Source: Klenkia sesuvii
Lineage (GTDB): Bacteria; Actinomycetota; Actinomycetes; Mycobacteriales; Geodermatophilaceae
Assembly: GCF_037083825.1 (NCBI RefSeq)
Contig: NZ_JBAPLU010000004.1
Location: 124,001-188,000, forward strand
Direction of reading: 5' to 3'
Length of the DNA: 64,000 nt
Shown here: one piece after another, positions 32,800-41,431 of the stretch
Position numbering within the stretch: position 1 is the stretch's first letter
How the letters are laid out: every line of letters starts with the position of its first letter
Made by a program: the position numbers and the translations under genes
The notes under the pieces: generated by a model
What the model saw: the letters and a program-made list of their open reading frames with translations, nothing else
Databases searched by the model: none
What the model was told of the DNA's origin: nothing

Positions 32800-34836
32800 T
32801 CATCGGAGGAAGGCGGCGGCGACGCCGGAGTCGACGGGCACGTGCAGACCCGTGGTGCGGGTCAGCTCCCCGCCGGTGAGGGCGAAGACGGCGTCGGCCA
32901 CGTGCTCGGGCAGCACCTCGCGCTTGAGCAGGGTGCGCTGGGCGTAGTAGGCGCCCAGCTCCTCCTCCGGCACGCCGTAGACCGCGGCGCGCTGGGCGCC
33001 CCAGCCGCCGGCGAAGATGCCCGAACCGCGCACCACGCCGTCGGGGTTGATGCCGTTGACCCGGATGCCGTGCTCGCCCAGCTCGGCGGCCAGCAGCCGC
33101 ACCTGGTGCGCCTGGTCGGCCTTCACCGCGGAGTAGGCGATGTTGTTCGGGCCGGCGAACACCGAGTTCTTCGAGGAGATGTAGACGACGTCGCCGCCCA
33201 GGCCCTGCTCGACCATCACCCGGGCCGCCTCGCGCGAGACCAGGAAGCTGCCCTTGGCCATGACGTCGTGCTGCAGGTCCCAGTCGCGCTCGGTGGTCTC
33301 CAGCAGCGGCTTGGAGACCGACAGGCCGGCGTTGTTGACCACCAGGTCCACCCCGCCGAAGGCCAGCACGGCGTCGCGGAAGGCGGCGGCGACCGCGGCG
33401 GCGTCGGACACGTCGGCAGCCACGCCCACGGCCACGTCGGTCGAACCGATGCCGGCGGCTGCCGCCTGGGCCTTCGCGAGGTCCAGGTCGGCGACGACGA
33501 CGCAGGCGCCCTCGACGGCCAGCCGCTCGGCGATGGCCTTGCCGATGCCCGAGGCGGCGCCGGTGACCAGCGCGACCCGGGAGGCCAGCGGCTTGGGCTT
33601 CGGCATCCGGGCGAGCTTGGCCTCCTCCAGCGCCCAGTACTCGATGCGGAACTTCTCGACCTCGTCGATGGGGGCGTAGGTGGAGACCGACTCCGCACCC
33701 CGCATCACGTTGATCGCGTTGACGTAGAACTCACCGGCCACCCGGGCGGTCTGCTTGTTCGCCCCGAAGCTGACCATGCCCACACCGGGCAGCAGCACGA
33801 TCGCCGGGTCGGCGCCGCGCATGGCGGGGCTGTCGGCGTCGGCGTGGCGCTCGTAGTAGCCGGCGTAGTCGGCGCGGTAGGCCTCGTGCAGCTCGCGCAG
33901 CCGGGCGGTCACCTGCTCCAGCGGGGCGGTCGGGGGCAGGTCGAGCACCATCGGGCGCACCTTGGTGCGCAGGAAGTGGTCCGGGCAGCTGGTGCCCAGC
34001 GCGGCCAGCCGCGGGTGCTCGGCCGAGGCGAGGAAGTCCAGGACGACGTCGGCGTCGGTCAGGTGGCCGACCTGCGGCTTGTCCGTCGACGCCAGCCCGC
34101 GCAGCAGCGGCATGAGCGCAGCGGCACGCTCGCGGCGCTCGGCCTCGGGCAGCGGCTCGAACTCCGGGAGCCGCGCGCCGAACGGGTCGGCCTTGCCGTG
34201 CTCGGCGAGGAACGACTCGGCGGTGCGGATGATCTCCAGGCTGTTGGCCCGGCACTGCTCGGAGGTGTCGGCCCACGCGGTGATGCCGTGCCCGCCGAGG
34301 ACGGCGCCGATGGCCTGCGGGTTGGCCTCGGCGACCGCGGCGATGTCCAGCCCGAGCTGGAAGCCCGGGCGGCGCCAGGGCGCCCACACCACGCGGTCGC
34401 CGAAGCAGCGGCGGGTGAGCTCCTCGCCGTCCGCGGCGGTGGCCAGGGCGATGCCGGAGTCGGGGTGCAGGTGGTCGACGTGGGCGGCCCGCACGAGGCC
34501 GTGCATGGCGGTGTCGATCGACGGCGCGGCGCCGCCGCGGCCGTGCAGGCAGTAGTCGAACGCGGCGACCATCTCGTCCTCGCGGTCGACGCCGGGGTAG
34601 ACGTCGACCAGGGCGCGCAGCCGGTCCAGCCGCAGCACGGCCAGGCCGGGCTCGGTGAGGGTGCCCAGGTCGCCGCCGGAGCCCTTCACCCACAGCAGCT
34701 GGACCGGCTGGCCGGTCACCGGGTCGGTGTCGGTGCCGGCGGCGGAGGTGTTGCCGCCGGCGTAGTTGGTGTTGCGCGGGTCGGCGCCCAGCTCGTTCGA
34801 ACGCTGGAGCAGCTCGGTCACCACGGGGTTGGTCAT
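32800..34836 (-). CDS. rhaEW: bifunctional rhamnulose-1-phosphate aldolase / L-lactaldehyde dehydrogenase (NAD)
   Basis: 678 aa fusion. Residues 1-~400 are a class II (zinc) aldolase with metal histidines H122 and H124 in DHLHPDSG and a third in GGHGITAW. Residues from about 415 are a short-chain dehydrogenase with TGAASGIGKA and YSAVKADQ. It splits rhamnulose-1-phosphate into DHAP and L-lactaldehyde and oxidises the aldehyde to L-lactate. The same architecture is known from actinobacterial and Bacillus rhamnose operons. Lies between rhaI and rhaB. Confidence 0.94.
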   Translation of the reverse strand: MTNPVVTELLQRSNELGADPRNTNYAGGNTSAAGTDTDPVTGQPVQLLWVKGSGGDLGTLTEPGLAVLRLDRLRALVDVYPGVDREDEMVAAFDYCLHGRGGAAPSIDTAMHGLVRAAHVDHLHPDSGIALATAADGEELTRRCFGDRVVWAPWRRPGFQLGLDIAAVAEANPQAIGAVLGGHGITAWADTSEQCRANSLEIIRTAESFLAEHGKADPFGARLPEFEPLPEAERRERAAALMPLLRGLASTDKPQVGHLTDADVVLDFLASAEHPRLAALGTSCPDHFLRTKVRPMVLDLPPTAPLEQVTARLRELHEAYRADYAGYYERHADADSPAMRGADPAIVLLPGVGMVSFGANKQTARVAGEFYVNAINVMRGAESVSTYAPIDEVEKFRIEYWALEEAKLARMPKPKPLASRVALVTGAASGIGKAIAERLAVEGACVVVADLDLAKAQAAAAGIGSTDVAVGVAADVSDAAAVAAAFRDAVLAFGGVDLVVNNAGLSVSKPLLETTERDWDLQHDVMAKGSFLVSREAARVMVEQGLGGDVVYISSKNSVFAGPNNIAYSAVKADQAHQVRLLAAELGEHGIRVNGINPDGVVRGSGIFAGGWGAQRAAVYGVPEEELGAYYAQRTLLKREVLPEHVADAVFALTGGELTRTTGLHVPVDSGVAAAFLR

Positions 34837-34852
34837 GTCGTCGTCCTGTCGT

Positions 34853-36022
34853 TCAGGCGCCCCAGGAGGCCGGGGTGCCCCCCGTGCGCTCGGCGGCGAT
34901 GCGGTCGGCGTAGCCGGAGGCGGCGTACGCCCGGTAGGGGTCGGGTGCCAGGCCCGCGGACTCGCGCAGCTCGGCCAGCAGCGGCCGGACGTCGGTGGCG
35001 AAGGCGTCGTTCAGCGCACCGTGCGCCCCGAGCACGTCACCGGCCTGCTGGGCGGCGTGCAGCGCCTCGCGGTCGACCAGCAACGCCTTGGCGGTGGCCT
35101 CCTGCACGTTGGTCACCGACCGGATCTGGCCGGGGATCTTCGGCTCGATGTTGTGGCACTGGTCGAGCATGAAGTTGATGCCCGAGTCGGGCCGCAGGGC
35201 GTCGGCCTCGACGATCTCGTTCATGATCCGGAACAGCTGGAACGGGTCGGCCGAGCCGACGATGAGGTCGTCGTCGCCGTAGTAGCGGCTGTTGAAGTCG
35301 AAGGCGCCGAGGCGCCCGACGCGCAGCAGCTGCATGACGATGAACTCGATGTTGGTGCTGGGCGCGTGGTGGCCGGTGTCGAGCACGACCTGGGCCTGGT
35401 CGCCGAGGGCCAGGCAGTGCACCAGCGAGGTGCCCCAGTCGGGGATGTCCATCGCGTAGAAGTAGGGCTCGTAGATCTTGTACTCGATCAGCAGACGGTG
35501 CCCGGGGTCGAGCAGGGCGTAGATCTGCTGCAGCGAGTCGGCGAGCCGGTCCTGCCGGGCGCGCAGGTCGTCCTGGCCGGCGTAGTTGGTGCCGTCGGGC
35601 AGCCACAGCTTGAGGTCGGTCGAGCCGGTGGCCCGCATGACCTCGACGCACTCGGCGTGGTGCGCGATCGCCTTGTCCCGGATCGCCGTGTCCGCGTGGG
35701 TGAGGGAACCCAGGCGGTACTCGTCGTCCTGGAAGAGGTTGGAGTTGATCGCGCCGATCGCGACGCCGAGGTCGGCGGCGTGGGCGGCGAGCTTCCCGTA
35801 GTCCTCGACCCGGTCCCACGGGATGTGCAGCGAGACGCGGGGGGCAGCGCCGGTGCAGGCGTGCACCTGCGCGGCGTCGGCGATCTTCTCGAAGGGGTCG
35901 CGGGCGACGCCGGGGGCGCCGAAGACCTTGAACCGGGTGCCGGAGTTGCCGAACGCCCACGACGGGATCTCGATGGTCTGGGCACGCAGCGCCTGCAGGG
36001 CTGCGGCGCGGAGGTCGGTCAT
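34853..36022 (-). CDS. rhaI: L-rhamnose isomerase (Pseudomonas stutzeri type)
   Basis: 389 aa TIM-barrel isomerase converting L-rhamnose to L-rhamnulose. Metal-site segments LIEYKIYEPYFYAMDIPDWG, QVVLDTGHHAP and FDFNSRYYGDDD are those of the RhaI family rather than E. coli RhaA. ATG at 36022 follows GGAGA. First gene of the rhaI-rhaEW-rhaB operon, divergent from lacI with two candidate operators in the 342-bp gap. Confidence 0.94.
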   Translation of the reverse strand: MTDLRAAALQALRAQTIEIPSWAFGNSGTRFKVFGAPGVARDPFEKIADAAQVHACTGAAPRVSLHIPWDRVEDYGKLAAHAADLGVAIGAINSNLFQDDEYRLGSLTHADTAIRDKAIAHHAECVEVMRATGSTDLKLWLPDGTNYAGQDDLRARQDRLADSLQQIYALLDPGHRLLIEYKIYEPYFYAMDIPDWGTSLVHCLALGDQAQVVLDTGHHAPSTNIEFIVMQLLRVGRLGAFDFNSRYYGDDDLIVGSADPFQLFRIMNEIVEADALRPDSGINFMLDQCHNIEPKIPGQIRSVTNVQEATAKALLVDREALHAAQQAGDVLGAHGALNDAFATDVRPLLAELRESAGLAPDPYRAYAASGYADRIAAERTGGTPASWGA

Positions 36023-36219
36023 GGTGTGTCTCCGGTGTCGGTGGTGGTGGCGAGGTGGGCCTCGGAGTCCAGGGCCGGCTCCGGCGGTGTCTCGCCGGTG
36101 CCGAGAAACCTCGTGACGGCGCGCAAGACGAGCACGGCCGATCCCGGGGCGGCTGCCTCGGGGGGGGAGGAGGAGGAGGGGCGGCCAGGTGGCCTCGTGG
36201 TCGTGTGGGTGGTGTTCAG

Positions 36220-36231
36220 TGAAACGATTCA
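36220..36231. promoter_or_regulatory. LacI-type operator, rhaI side
   Basis: TGAAACGATTCA fits the classical LacI/GalR consensus (TGAAACG-TTCA). It lies about 20 bp downstream of the proposed rhaI -10 box, so a bound repressor would block the start of transcription. Confidence 0.7.
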
Positions 36232-36247
36232 ATGGCTGATGGCACGA

Positions 36248-36277
36248 ACGTTAGGAGGCCGGGCTGTGCGCTGTCAA
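36248..36277 (-). promoter_or_regulatory. putative rhaI promoter
   Basis: On the minus strand TTGACA (36277-36272) is followed after 18 bp by TAACGT (36253-36248). The -35 box is perfect and the -10 box moderate. It points toward rhaI, leaving a ~220-bp leader in which I see no further structure. Confidence 0.5.
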
Positions 36278-36317
36278 TCACCCGGCAGCGTCGCGGCACG
36301 GGACGCGTCGATGTGGT

Positions 36318-36329
36318 TGACACGTTTCA
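36318..36329. promoter_or_regulatory. LacI-type operator, lacI side
   Basis: TGACACGTTTCA, same core as the site at 36220-36231, overlaps a TTGACA -35-like box at 36317-36322 pointing toward lacI. This suggests autoregulation. The matching -10 is weak. Confidence 0.6.
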
Positions 36330-36364
36330 GGTCTGTGCCAGCATGTCGGCGTCCGGGTCCTACC

Positions 36365-37435
36365 GTGAACCGGCCACGTCGACCCGAGGAGACCGCCCTG
36401 TCCGCGAGCATCCGCGACGTCGCCCGCCGGGCCGGGGTCTCGCTGGGCACGGTCAGCAACGTGCTGAACCGACCCGACCAGGTCGGCGCGGACAGCCGCG
36501 AACGGGTGCTCGCCGCGATCGCCGAGCTGCGGTTCGTGCGCAACGAGTCGGCCCGTCAGCTGCGCGCGGGCACGTCCCGCACGCTGGGCCTCGTCGTCCT
36601 CGACATCGCCAACCCGTTCTTCACCGACGTCGCCCGCGGGGTCGAGGACGTCGCGAACGACGCCGGCCTCGCCGTCATCCTGTGCAACTCCGACGACCGA
36701 CCGACCAAGGAGTCGGCCTACCTCGACCTGCTGGCCGAGCAGCGCGTGCAGGGCGTGCTCATCACCCCGACCGCCGACCTCTCTACACACCTGGAGTCGT
36801 TGCGCCGGCGGGGCATCCCCGTGGTGCTGGTCGACCGCCGAGCGACAGGCCCCGGGCAGTGCTCGGTCGCGGTGGACGACGTGCTGGGTGGCCGGTTGGC
36901 CGCCGACCACCTGATCCAGCGTGGCCACCGGCGCATCGCCTTCGTGGGCGGGTCCTCGGGGCTGCCGCAGATCCAGGAGCGGTACACCGGCGTGGTGGCC
37001 GCGGTCCGCGAGCAGTGGGGTGCCGAGGAGTCGCTCACCGTGTTCGCCCCCGAGGTGCTGACCGTCGCGACCGGCCGCGAGGCCGCCGCGCAGATCATCG
37101 GCATGCCGGCGGCGGTGCGCCCGACCGCGGTCATCTGCGCCAACGACCTGCTGGCCCTGGGTGTGCTGCAGGAGATGACCAGGCACGGCGTCCGGGTGCC
37201 CGACGAGTGCTCCATCGTCGGCTACGACGACATCGACTTCGCCGCAGCCGCCGCCGTGCCGCTCACCTCGGTGCGCAAGCCGCGCCAGGAGATGGGTCGG
37301 CGGGCCGCGCAGCTGCTGCTCGACGAGGCCTCCGACGAGCACGTGCACGAGCAGATCGTCTACGAACCCGTGCTCGTGGTGCGCGAGTCCTCCATGGCCC
37401 GCCGCTCGACCGCCCGGGGTGAGCGCACCGCATGA
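36365..37435 (+). CDS. LacI-family regulator of rhamnose genes
   Basis: 356 aa from GTG at 36365. The start is uncertain: a GAGGAG box at 36386-36391 stands 6 bp before an in-frame CTG at 36398, which would give a protein beginning SASIRDVARRAG as LacI proteins usually do. Helix-turn-helix: IRDVARRAGVSLGTVSNVLN. A periplasmic-binding-like effector domain follows (DIANPFFTDVARGVEDVA, VDDVLGGRLAADHLIQRGHRR). Divergent from rhaI, 31 bp before the lactate dehydrogenase gene. Effector is probably L-rhamnose or a phosphorylated intermediate. Confidence 0.9.
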   Translation: MNRPRRPEETALSASIRDVARRAGVSLGTVSNVLNRPDQVGADSRERVLAAIAELRFVRNESARQLRAGTSRTLGLVVLDIANPFFTDVARGVEDVANDAGLAVILCNSDDRPTKESAYLDLLAEQRVQGVLITPTADLSTHLESLRRRGIPVVLVDRRATGPGQCSVAVDDVLGGRLAADHLIQRGHRRIAFVGGSSGLPQIQERYTGVVAAVREQWGAEESLTVFAPEVLTVATGREAAAQIIGMPAAVRPTAVICANDLLALGVLQEMTRHGVRVPDECSIVGYDDIDFAAAAAVPLTSVRKPRQEMGRRAAQLLLDEASDEHVHEQIVYEPVLVVRESSMARRSTARGERTA

Positions 37436-37466
37436 CACCCCGACCCGACGTCCTCGAGGTGCTGTG

Positions 37467-38705
37467 ATGCCACCGGTCCGCCGCCAGTCGCCCCGCCCCG
37501 CCGAGCTGCTCGAGCTGGTGCGGTTCAAGAAGCCGGAGCTGAGCGGGAAGAGGCGCCGGTTGGCTGCTGCGCAGACCATCGCCGACCTGCGCAGGGTCGC
37601 GAAGCGGCGCACCCCGCGGGCGGCGTTCGACTACACCGACGGCGCGGCGGAGGGCGAGCTGTCGCTGGCCCGGGCGCGGCAGGCGTTCGCCGACGTGGAG
37701 TTCCACCCCGACGTGCTGCGCCCCGCCGTCGACGTCGACACCTCGGTGCAGGTGCTGGGCGGGCCCAGCGCGCTGCCCTTCGGGATCGCCCCGACCGGGT
37801 TCACCCGGCTGATGCAGACCGAGGGCGAGACGGCCGGCGCGGGTGCGGCGGGAGCGGCAGGCATCCCCTTCACCCTCTCCACCCTGGGCACCACGACGAT
37901 CGAGGACGTGCAGGCGGCCAACCCGCACGGCCGCAACTGGTTCCAGCTCTACGTGATGCGCGACCGGTCGATCTCCTACGGCCTGGTGGAGCGCGCCGCC
38001 GCTGCGGGGTTCGACACCCTGCAGTTCACCGTGGACACCCCGATCGCCGGAGCCAGGCTGAGGGACAAGCGCAACGGGTTCTCCATCCCGCCCCAGCTGA
38101 CCGCCTCCACGGTGCTGGACGCCAGCCTGCGGCCGTGGTGGTGGTGGGACTTCCTGACCACCCCCAAGCTGGAGTTCGCCTCGCTGTCGACCACCGGCGG
38201 CACCGTGGGTGACCTGCTGGACATGGCGATGGACCCCACCATCAGCTACGACGACCTCGACGTCATCCGCGGCATGTGGCCGGGCAAGCTCGTGGTCAAG
38301 GGTGTGCAGTCCGTCGCCGATGCGGTCCGAGTGCTGGACGCCGGGGTCGACGGCATCGTGCTGTCCAACCACGGTGGTCGTCAGCTCGACCGCGCGCCGG
38401 TGCCCTTCCACCTGCTGCCCGCGGTGCGCGCGGAGGTCGGGGACGAGGCGTGCGTCATGGTCGACACCGGGATCATGCACGGCGCTGACGTGGTGGCTGC
38501 CATGGCCCTGGGCGCCTCGTTCACGCTCATCGGCCGGGCCTACCTCTACGGCCTGATGGCCGGCGGCCGCGCCGGCGTGGACCGGACCATCGAGATCCTG
38601 ACGACGGAGATCGTGCGCACCATGCGGCTGCTCGGGGTGAGCTCGATCCGCGAGCTCGAGCCCCGGCACGTCACCCAGCTGCACCGGCTGGTGCCCCGCG
38701 GCTGA
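37467..38705 (+). CDS. lldD: FMN-dependent L-lactate dehydrogenase / alpha-hydroxy-acid oxidase
   Basis: 412 aa. FMN-binding TIM barrel with APTGFTRLMQTEGE, Lys278 (VVKGV), catalytic H302 and R305 in SNHGGRQLD and the RLRDKRNGF loop. It oxidises an L-2-hydroxy acid to the 2-oxo acid at the membrane. Position after the rhamnose regulator suggests it converts the L-lactate made by RhaEW to pyruvate. Start chosen at ATG 37467 with GAGG upstream; the longer frame overlaps lacI. Mandelate or glycolate oxidase are alternatives. Confidence 0.9.
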   Translation: MPPVRRQSPRPAELLELVRFKKPELSGKRRRLAAAQTIADLRRVAKRRTPRAAFDYTDGAAEGELSLARARQAFADVEFHPDVLRPAVDVDTSVQVLGGPSALPFGIAPTGFTRLMQTEGETAGAGAAGAAGIPFTLSTLGTTTIEDVQAANPHGRNWFQLYVMRDRSISYGLVERAAAAGFDTLQFTVDTPIAGARLRDKRNGFSIPPQLTASTVLDASLRPWWWWDFLTTPKLEFASLSTTGGTVGDLLDMAMDPTISYDDLDVIRGMWPGKLVVKGVQSVADAVRVLDAGVDGIVLSNHGGRQLDRAPVPFHLLPAVRAEVGDEACVMVDTGIMHGADVVAAMALGASFTLIGRAYLYGLMAGGRAGVDRTIEILTTEIVRTMRLLGVSSIRELEPRHVTQLHRLVPRG

Positions 38706-38710
38706 CCGGC

Positions 38711-38758
38711 GGGGGTCTCGGCGGGGATTTCGATGGGGGTTTCGGTGGGGGTTTCGGC
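38711..38758. repeat. four tandem 12-bp degenerate repeats
   Basis: Four direct copies of a 12-bp unit close to GGGGGTTTCGGT fill most of the gap between lldD and the DUF421 gene. Last two copies differ at one base. No coding role seen. Confidence 0.8.
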
Positions 38759-38787
38759 GGTGCCGGGCCCCCGGGTAGGGCAGGTCG

Positions 38788-39342
38788 ATGTGGTTCGACA
38801 CCTGGTCCGACCTGCTCCGGATCCTGCTGGTGGGGGTGAGTGCCTACGCGGCCCTCGTGCTGGTGCTGCGCGTGTCCGGGAAACGGACGCTGGCCAAGCT
38901 CAACGCCTTCGACCTGGTCGTCACCGTCGCCCTGGGGTCGACGTTGGCAACGGTGCTGCTCAGCTCCGACGTCTCCTGGTCCGAGGGCGCGTCGGCCCTG
39001 GTCCTGCTGGTGGCCCTGCAGTACGTGGTCGCCCGGCTCACCGTGCGGCTCCCGTGGGCCCGGTCGGTCGTCACGGCCCGGCCGACGCCCGTGCTGGTCG
39101 ACGGCGACTTCCGCCCGGACGCGATGCGCGCCCAGCGGGTCGCGGAGTCCGAGGTCAGGCAGGCGGTGCGGGCCAGCGGTCAGGGCGCGCTCACCGACGT
39201 GGCCGCCGTCGTCCTGGAGAGCGACGGCACGCTCAGCGTCGTCCCGGCGTCGGCAGCGGGGGACCGGACCGCGCTCGCCGACGTCCCGGACGCGGGTGGT
39301 CAGCCGACCTGGGACGACCGCCGCGACAGGCCGGGTGCGTAG
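38788..39342 (+). CDS. DUF421 (YetF-like) membrane protein
   Basis: 184 aa. Two or three N-terminal membrane helices with the DUF421 pattern VLRVSGKRTLAKLNAFDLVVTVALGS in overlapping parts, then a small soluble domain (VLVDGDFRPDAMRAQRV). Function of the family is not established. The stop codon lies inside the first copy of the 13-bp repeat at 39337-39375. Confidence 0.88.
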   Translation: MWFDTWSDLLRILLVGVSAYAALVLVLRVSGKRTLAKLNAFDLVVTVALGSTLATVLLSSDVSWSEGASALVLLVALQYVVARLTVRLPWARSVVTARPTPVLVDGDFRPDAMRAQRVAESEVRQAVRASGQGALTDVAAVVLESDGTLSVVPASAAGDRTALADVPDAGGQPTWDDRRDRPGA

Positions 39343-39375
39343 CCCTGCGGCGTAGCCCTGCGGCGTAGCCCTGCG
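39337..39375. repeat. three exact 13-bp tandem repeats
   Basis: GCGTAGCCCTGCG occurs three times in a row without change, with a fragment of a fourth. The first copy supplies the TAG stop of the DUF421 gene. A unit length not divisible by three would alter the reading frame if copy number changed upstream of the stop. Confidence 0.9.
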
Positions 39376-39512
39376 GCGTGGGTCATGCGGCTCGACTCGC
39401 TGCTGGCCCGGGCGGCCCCCGAGGGGGCGCTGACGGCCACCTGCACCCGCCCCGTCCGGTGACCGGCCGCGCCGCGATGACCCGTGTCGGTACCGGCCAC
39501 TAGCCTGGGCTG

Positions 39513-40145
39513 GTGGCTGTGGGGGAGCGAGGGACCGCCGAGGGTGCCAAGGCGCCCCCGGTGTCGCGTGACGAGCTCGGCGACGCGGTCTGGACCGTCC
39601 CCAACGCGCTGTCGGTGCTGCGGCTGCTCGGCGTCCCGCTGTTCCTGTGGCTGCTGCTGGGGCCGCAGGCCGACGGCTGGGCGGTCGTCGTCCTCATGGT
39701 CTCGGGGGTCACCGACTGGGCCGACGGCAAGCTCGCCCGGGCGCTGGGGCAGTCCAGCCGGCTCGGTGCGCTGCTGGACCCGGCCGCCGACCGGCTCTAC
39801 ATCGTCGCCACCCTGGTCGCCTTCGTCCTCCGCGACGTGGTGCCGCTGTGGTTCGTGGCGGTCATCGTGGCCCGCGAACTGCTGCTGGCCGTCGTCCTGC
39901 TCGTGCTGCGCGCCCACGGCTGGCCCCCGCTGCAGGTCCACTACCTGGGCAAGGCGGCCACGTTCATCCTCCTCTACGCCTTCCCCGGCCTGCTGATGGC
40001 CGACGGCACCGGCTGGCTGGCCACCGTCATCGCCCCGCCGGCCTACGCCCTGACCATCTGGGGCGGGGCGCTGTACCTGCTGGCCGCCGTCCTGTACGTG
40101 GTGCAGGCCGTCGGCCTGGTCCGCCAGAGCCGGGCCGAGCGGTGA
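39513..40145 (+). CDS. CDP-alcohol phosphatidyltransferase (PgsA2-like)
   Basis: 210 aa membrane protein. The catalytic motif DWADGKLAR-x8-G-x3-D-x3-D (DWADGK, then GALLDPAADR) is complete. The enzyme moves a phosphatidyl group from CDP-diacylglycerol to an alcohol at the inner membrane. Position matches Rv1822 (pgsA2) in M. tuberculosis; the acceptor alcohol is not readable. Stop overlaps the next start (GTGA). Confidence 0.9.
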   Translation: MAVGERGTAEGAKAPPVSRDELGDAVWTVPNALSVLRLLGVPLFLWLLLGPQADGWAVVVLMVSGVTDWADGKLARALGQSSRLGALLDPAADRLYIVATLVAFVLRDVVPLWFVAVIVARELLLAVVLLVLRAHGWPPLQVHYLGKAATFILLYAFPGLLMADGTGWLATVIAPPAYALTIWGGALYLLAAVLYVVQAVGLVRQSRAER

Positions 40146-41083
40146 CCGGCACCCAGCAGGCCTCCCGCACCCGGTCGCTGGGCGCCTCGCTGCTGGACCA
40201 GGTGCTCGCCGAGACCGTCGACCCGGCCTACGCGCAGGCCGCTGCCGCGCGGGCCACGCGCCCGGCCCCGACCCGGGCTGCCCGCCGACGGGGCCAGGCC
40301 GCGGTCGCGGCCACGATGGCCCTCGCCGGCCTGCTCGCCGCGCTGACCTACGACCAGGCAGCTGCGGGGTCCGAGGGGCGCCAGCAGATCCGCGAGGCCC
40401 TGATCGCCGACATCGACCGCGAGTCCGAGGTGACCGACGACCTGGTCACGGGTCTCGCGCAGCTGCAGGCCGACGTCGGCGCCGCCCGCGACCAGGCGCT
40501 GTCGGCCTCCGCCGTCGGCCAGGTGGCCCTGGCCGACCTCGCCCGCCAGGAGGCCGGTGCCGCCTCGCAGCCGGTGCGCGGGCCGGGGCTGGTGGTCACC
40601 CTGGGCAACGCCCTGCCCTCCGCCGGCGACGACCCGGTGGCCGACGCCACCGCCGACGACGAGGTCGCCCAGGTGCTCGACCGGGACCTGCAGCTGCTGG
40701 TCAACGCCCTGTGGTCGGCCGGCGCCGAGGCGATCAGCATCGACGGGCAACGGCTGGGGCCCACCACGACCATCCGGCAGGCCGGCGGGGCGATCCTGGT
40801 CGACCTGCGCCCGGTCACCAGCCCCTACGAGGTGCAGGCGATCGGTGACCCCGACGCGCTGAACAACGGCTTCCTGCAGACCCCCGAGGCCACCTACCTG
40901 GGCCAGCTGCAGGTCACCTACGACTGGGTGTTCACCTTCGGCCGGTCCGAGGACCTCCAGCTCCCCGGGGCCAGCAGCGCCGAGCTGCGCAACGCCGAAC
41001 CGGTGGACCCCGCCGGTTCGGCACCGGCGACTGATCCGGCCACCGACCCGGACACACCCCCGACCACGGACGACGGAGACTGA
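40142..41083 (+). CDS. DUF881 family membrane-anchored protein (Rv1823-like)
   Basis: 313 aa. A cytoplasmic basic N-terminus, one membrane helix near residues 55-70, then an extracytoplasmic coiled region and the DUF881 domain with GPGLVVTL, LVNALWSAGAEAISIDGQRL and IGDPDALN. The acidic Thr/Pro/Asp tail is low complexity. First of two DUF881 genes that flank the small basic protein gene, as in mycobacteria. Biochemical role unknown; presumably envelope related. Confidence 0.9.
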   Translation: MTGTQQASRTRSLGASLLDQVLAETVDPAYAQAAAARATRPAPTRAARRRGQAAVAATMALAGLLAALTYDQAAAGSEGRQQIREALIADIDRESEVTDDLVTGLAQLQADVGAARDQALSASAVGQVALADLARQEAGAASQPVRGPGLVVTLGNALPSAGDDPVADATADDEVAQVLDRDLQLLVNALWSAGAEAISIDGQRLGPTTTIRQAGGAILVDLRPVTSPYEVQAIGDPDALNNGFLQTPEATYLGQLQVTYDWVFTFGRSEDLQLPGASSAELRNAEPVDPAGSAPATDPATDPDTPPTTDDGD

Positions 41084-41087
41084 CCCG

Positions 41088-41420
41088 GTGATCCCCATCC
41101 TCGGCCTCGCGGTGGGCGTGGTGCTCGGCCTGCTGCTCGACCCGAGCGTGCCGGTCTGGCTGCAGCCCTACCTGCCCATCGCCGTCGTGGCCGCCCTCGA
41201 CGCCGTCTTCGGCGGCATCCGGGCCCGCTTCGACGGCATCTTCGACGCCCGGGTGTTCGTGGTGTCGTTCGTGTCCAACGTCGTCGTCGCCGCGGTCATC
41301 GTCTTCCTGGGTGACCAGCTGGGGGTGGGGGCGCAGCTGTCCACCGCCGTGGTCGTCGTGCTGGGCATCCGCATCTTCGGCAACGCCGCCGCCATCCGCC
41401 GACACCTGTTCCGGGCCTGA
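41088..41420 (+). CDS. sbp: small basic family protein (DUF1290, sbp)
   Basis: 110 aa with three membrane helices. Typical DUF1290 text: PILGLAVGVVLGLLL, YLPIAVVAALDAVFGGIRA, VVVLGIRIFGNAAAIRRHLF. GTG start 4 bp after the DUF881 gene. Matches Rv1824 by order. Function unknown; gene order links it to the DUF881 proteins. Confidence 0.93.
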   Translation: MIPILGLAVGVVLGLLLDPSVPVWLQPYLPIAVVAALDAVFGGIRARFDGIFDARVFVVSFVSNVVVAAVIVFLGDQLGVGAQLSTAVVVVLGIRIFGNAAAIRRHLFRA

Positions 41421-41431
41421 GGGGAGCACCG

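Noticed and set aside
36023..36219. Small gene in the long rhaI leader
   Set aside because: No frame with a ribosome site and gene-like codons; contains runs of G and A (near 36163-36183) only.
39385..39462. 25-codon frame MRLDSLLARAAPEG... after the 13-bp repeats
   Set aside because: No ribosome site and no known relative; too short to support.
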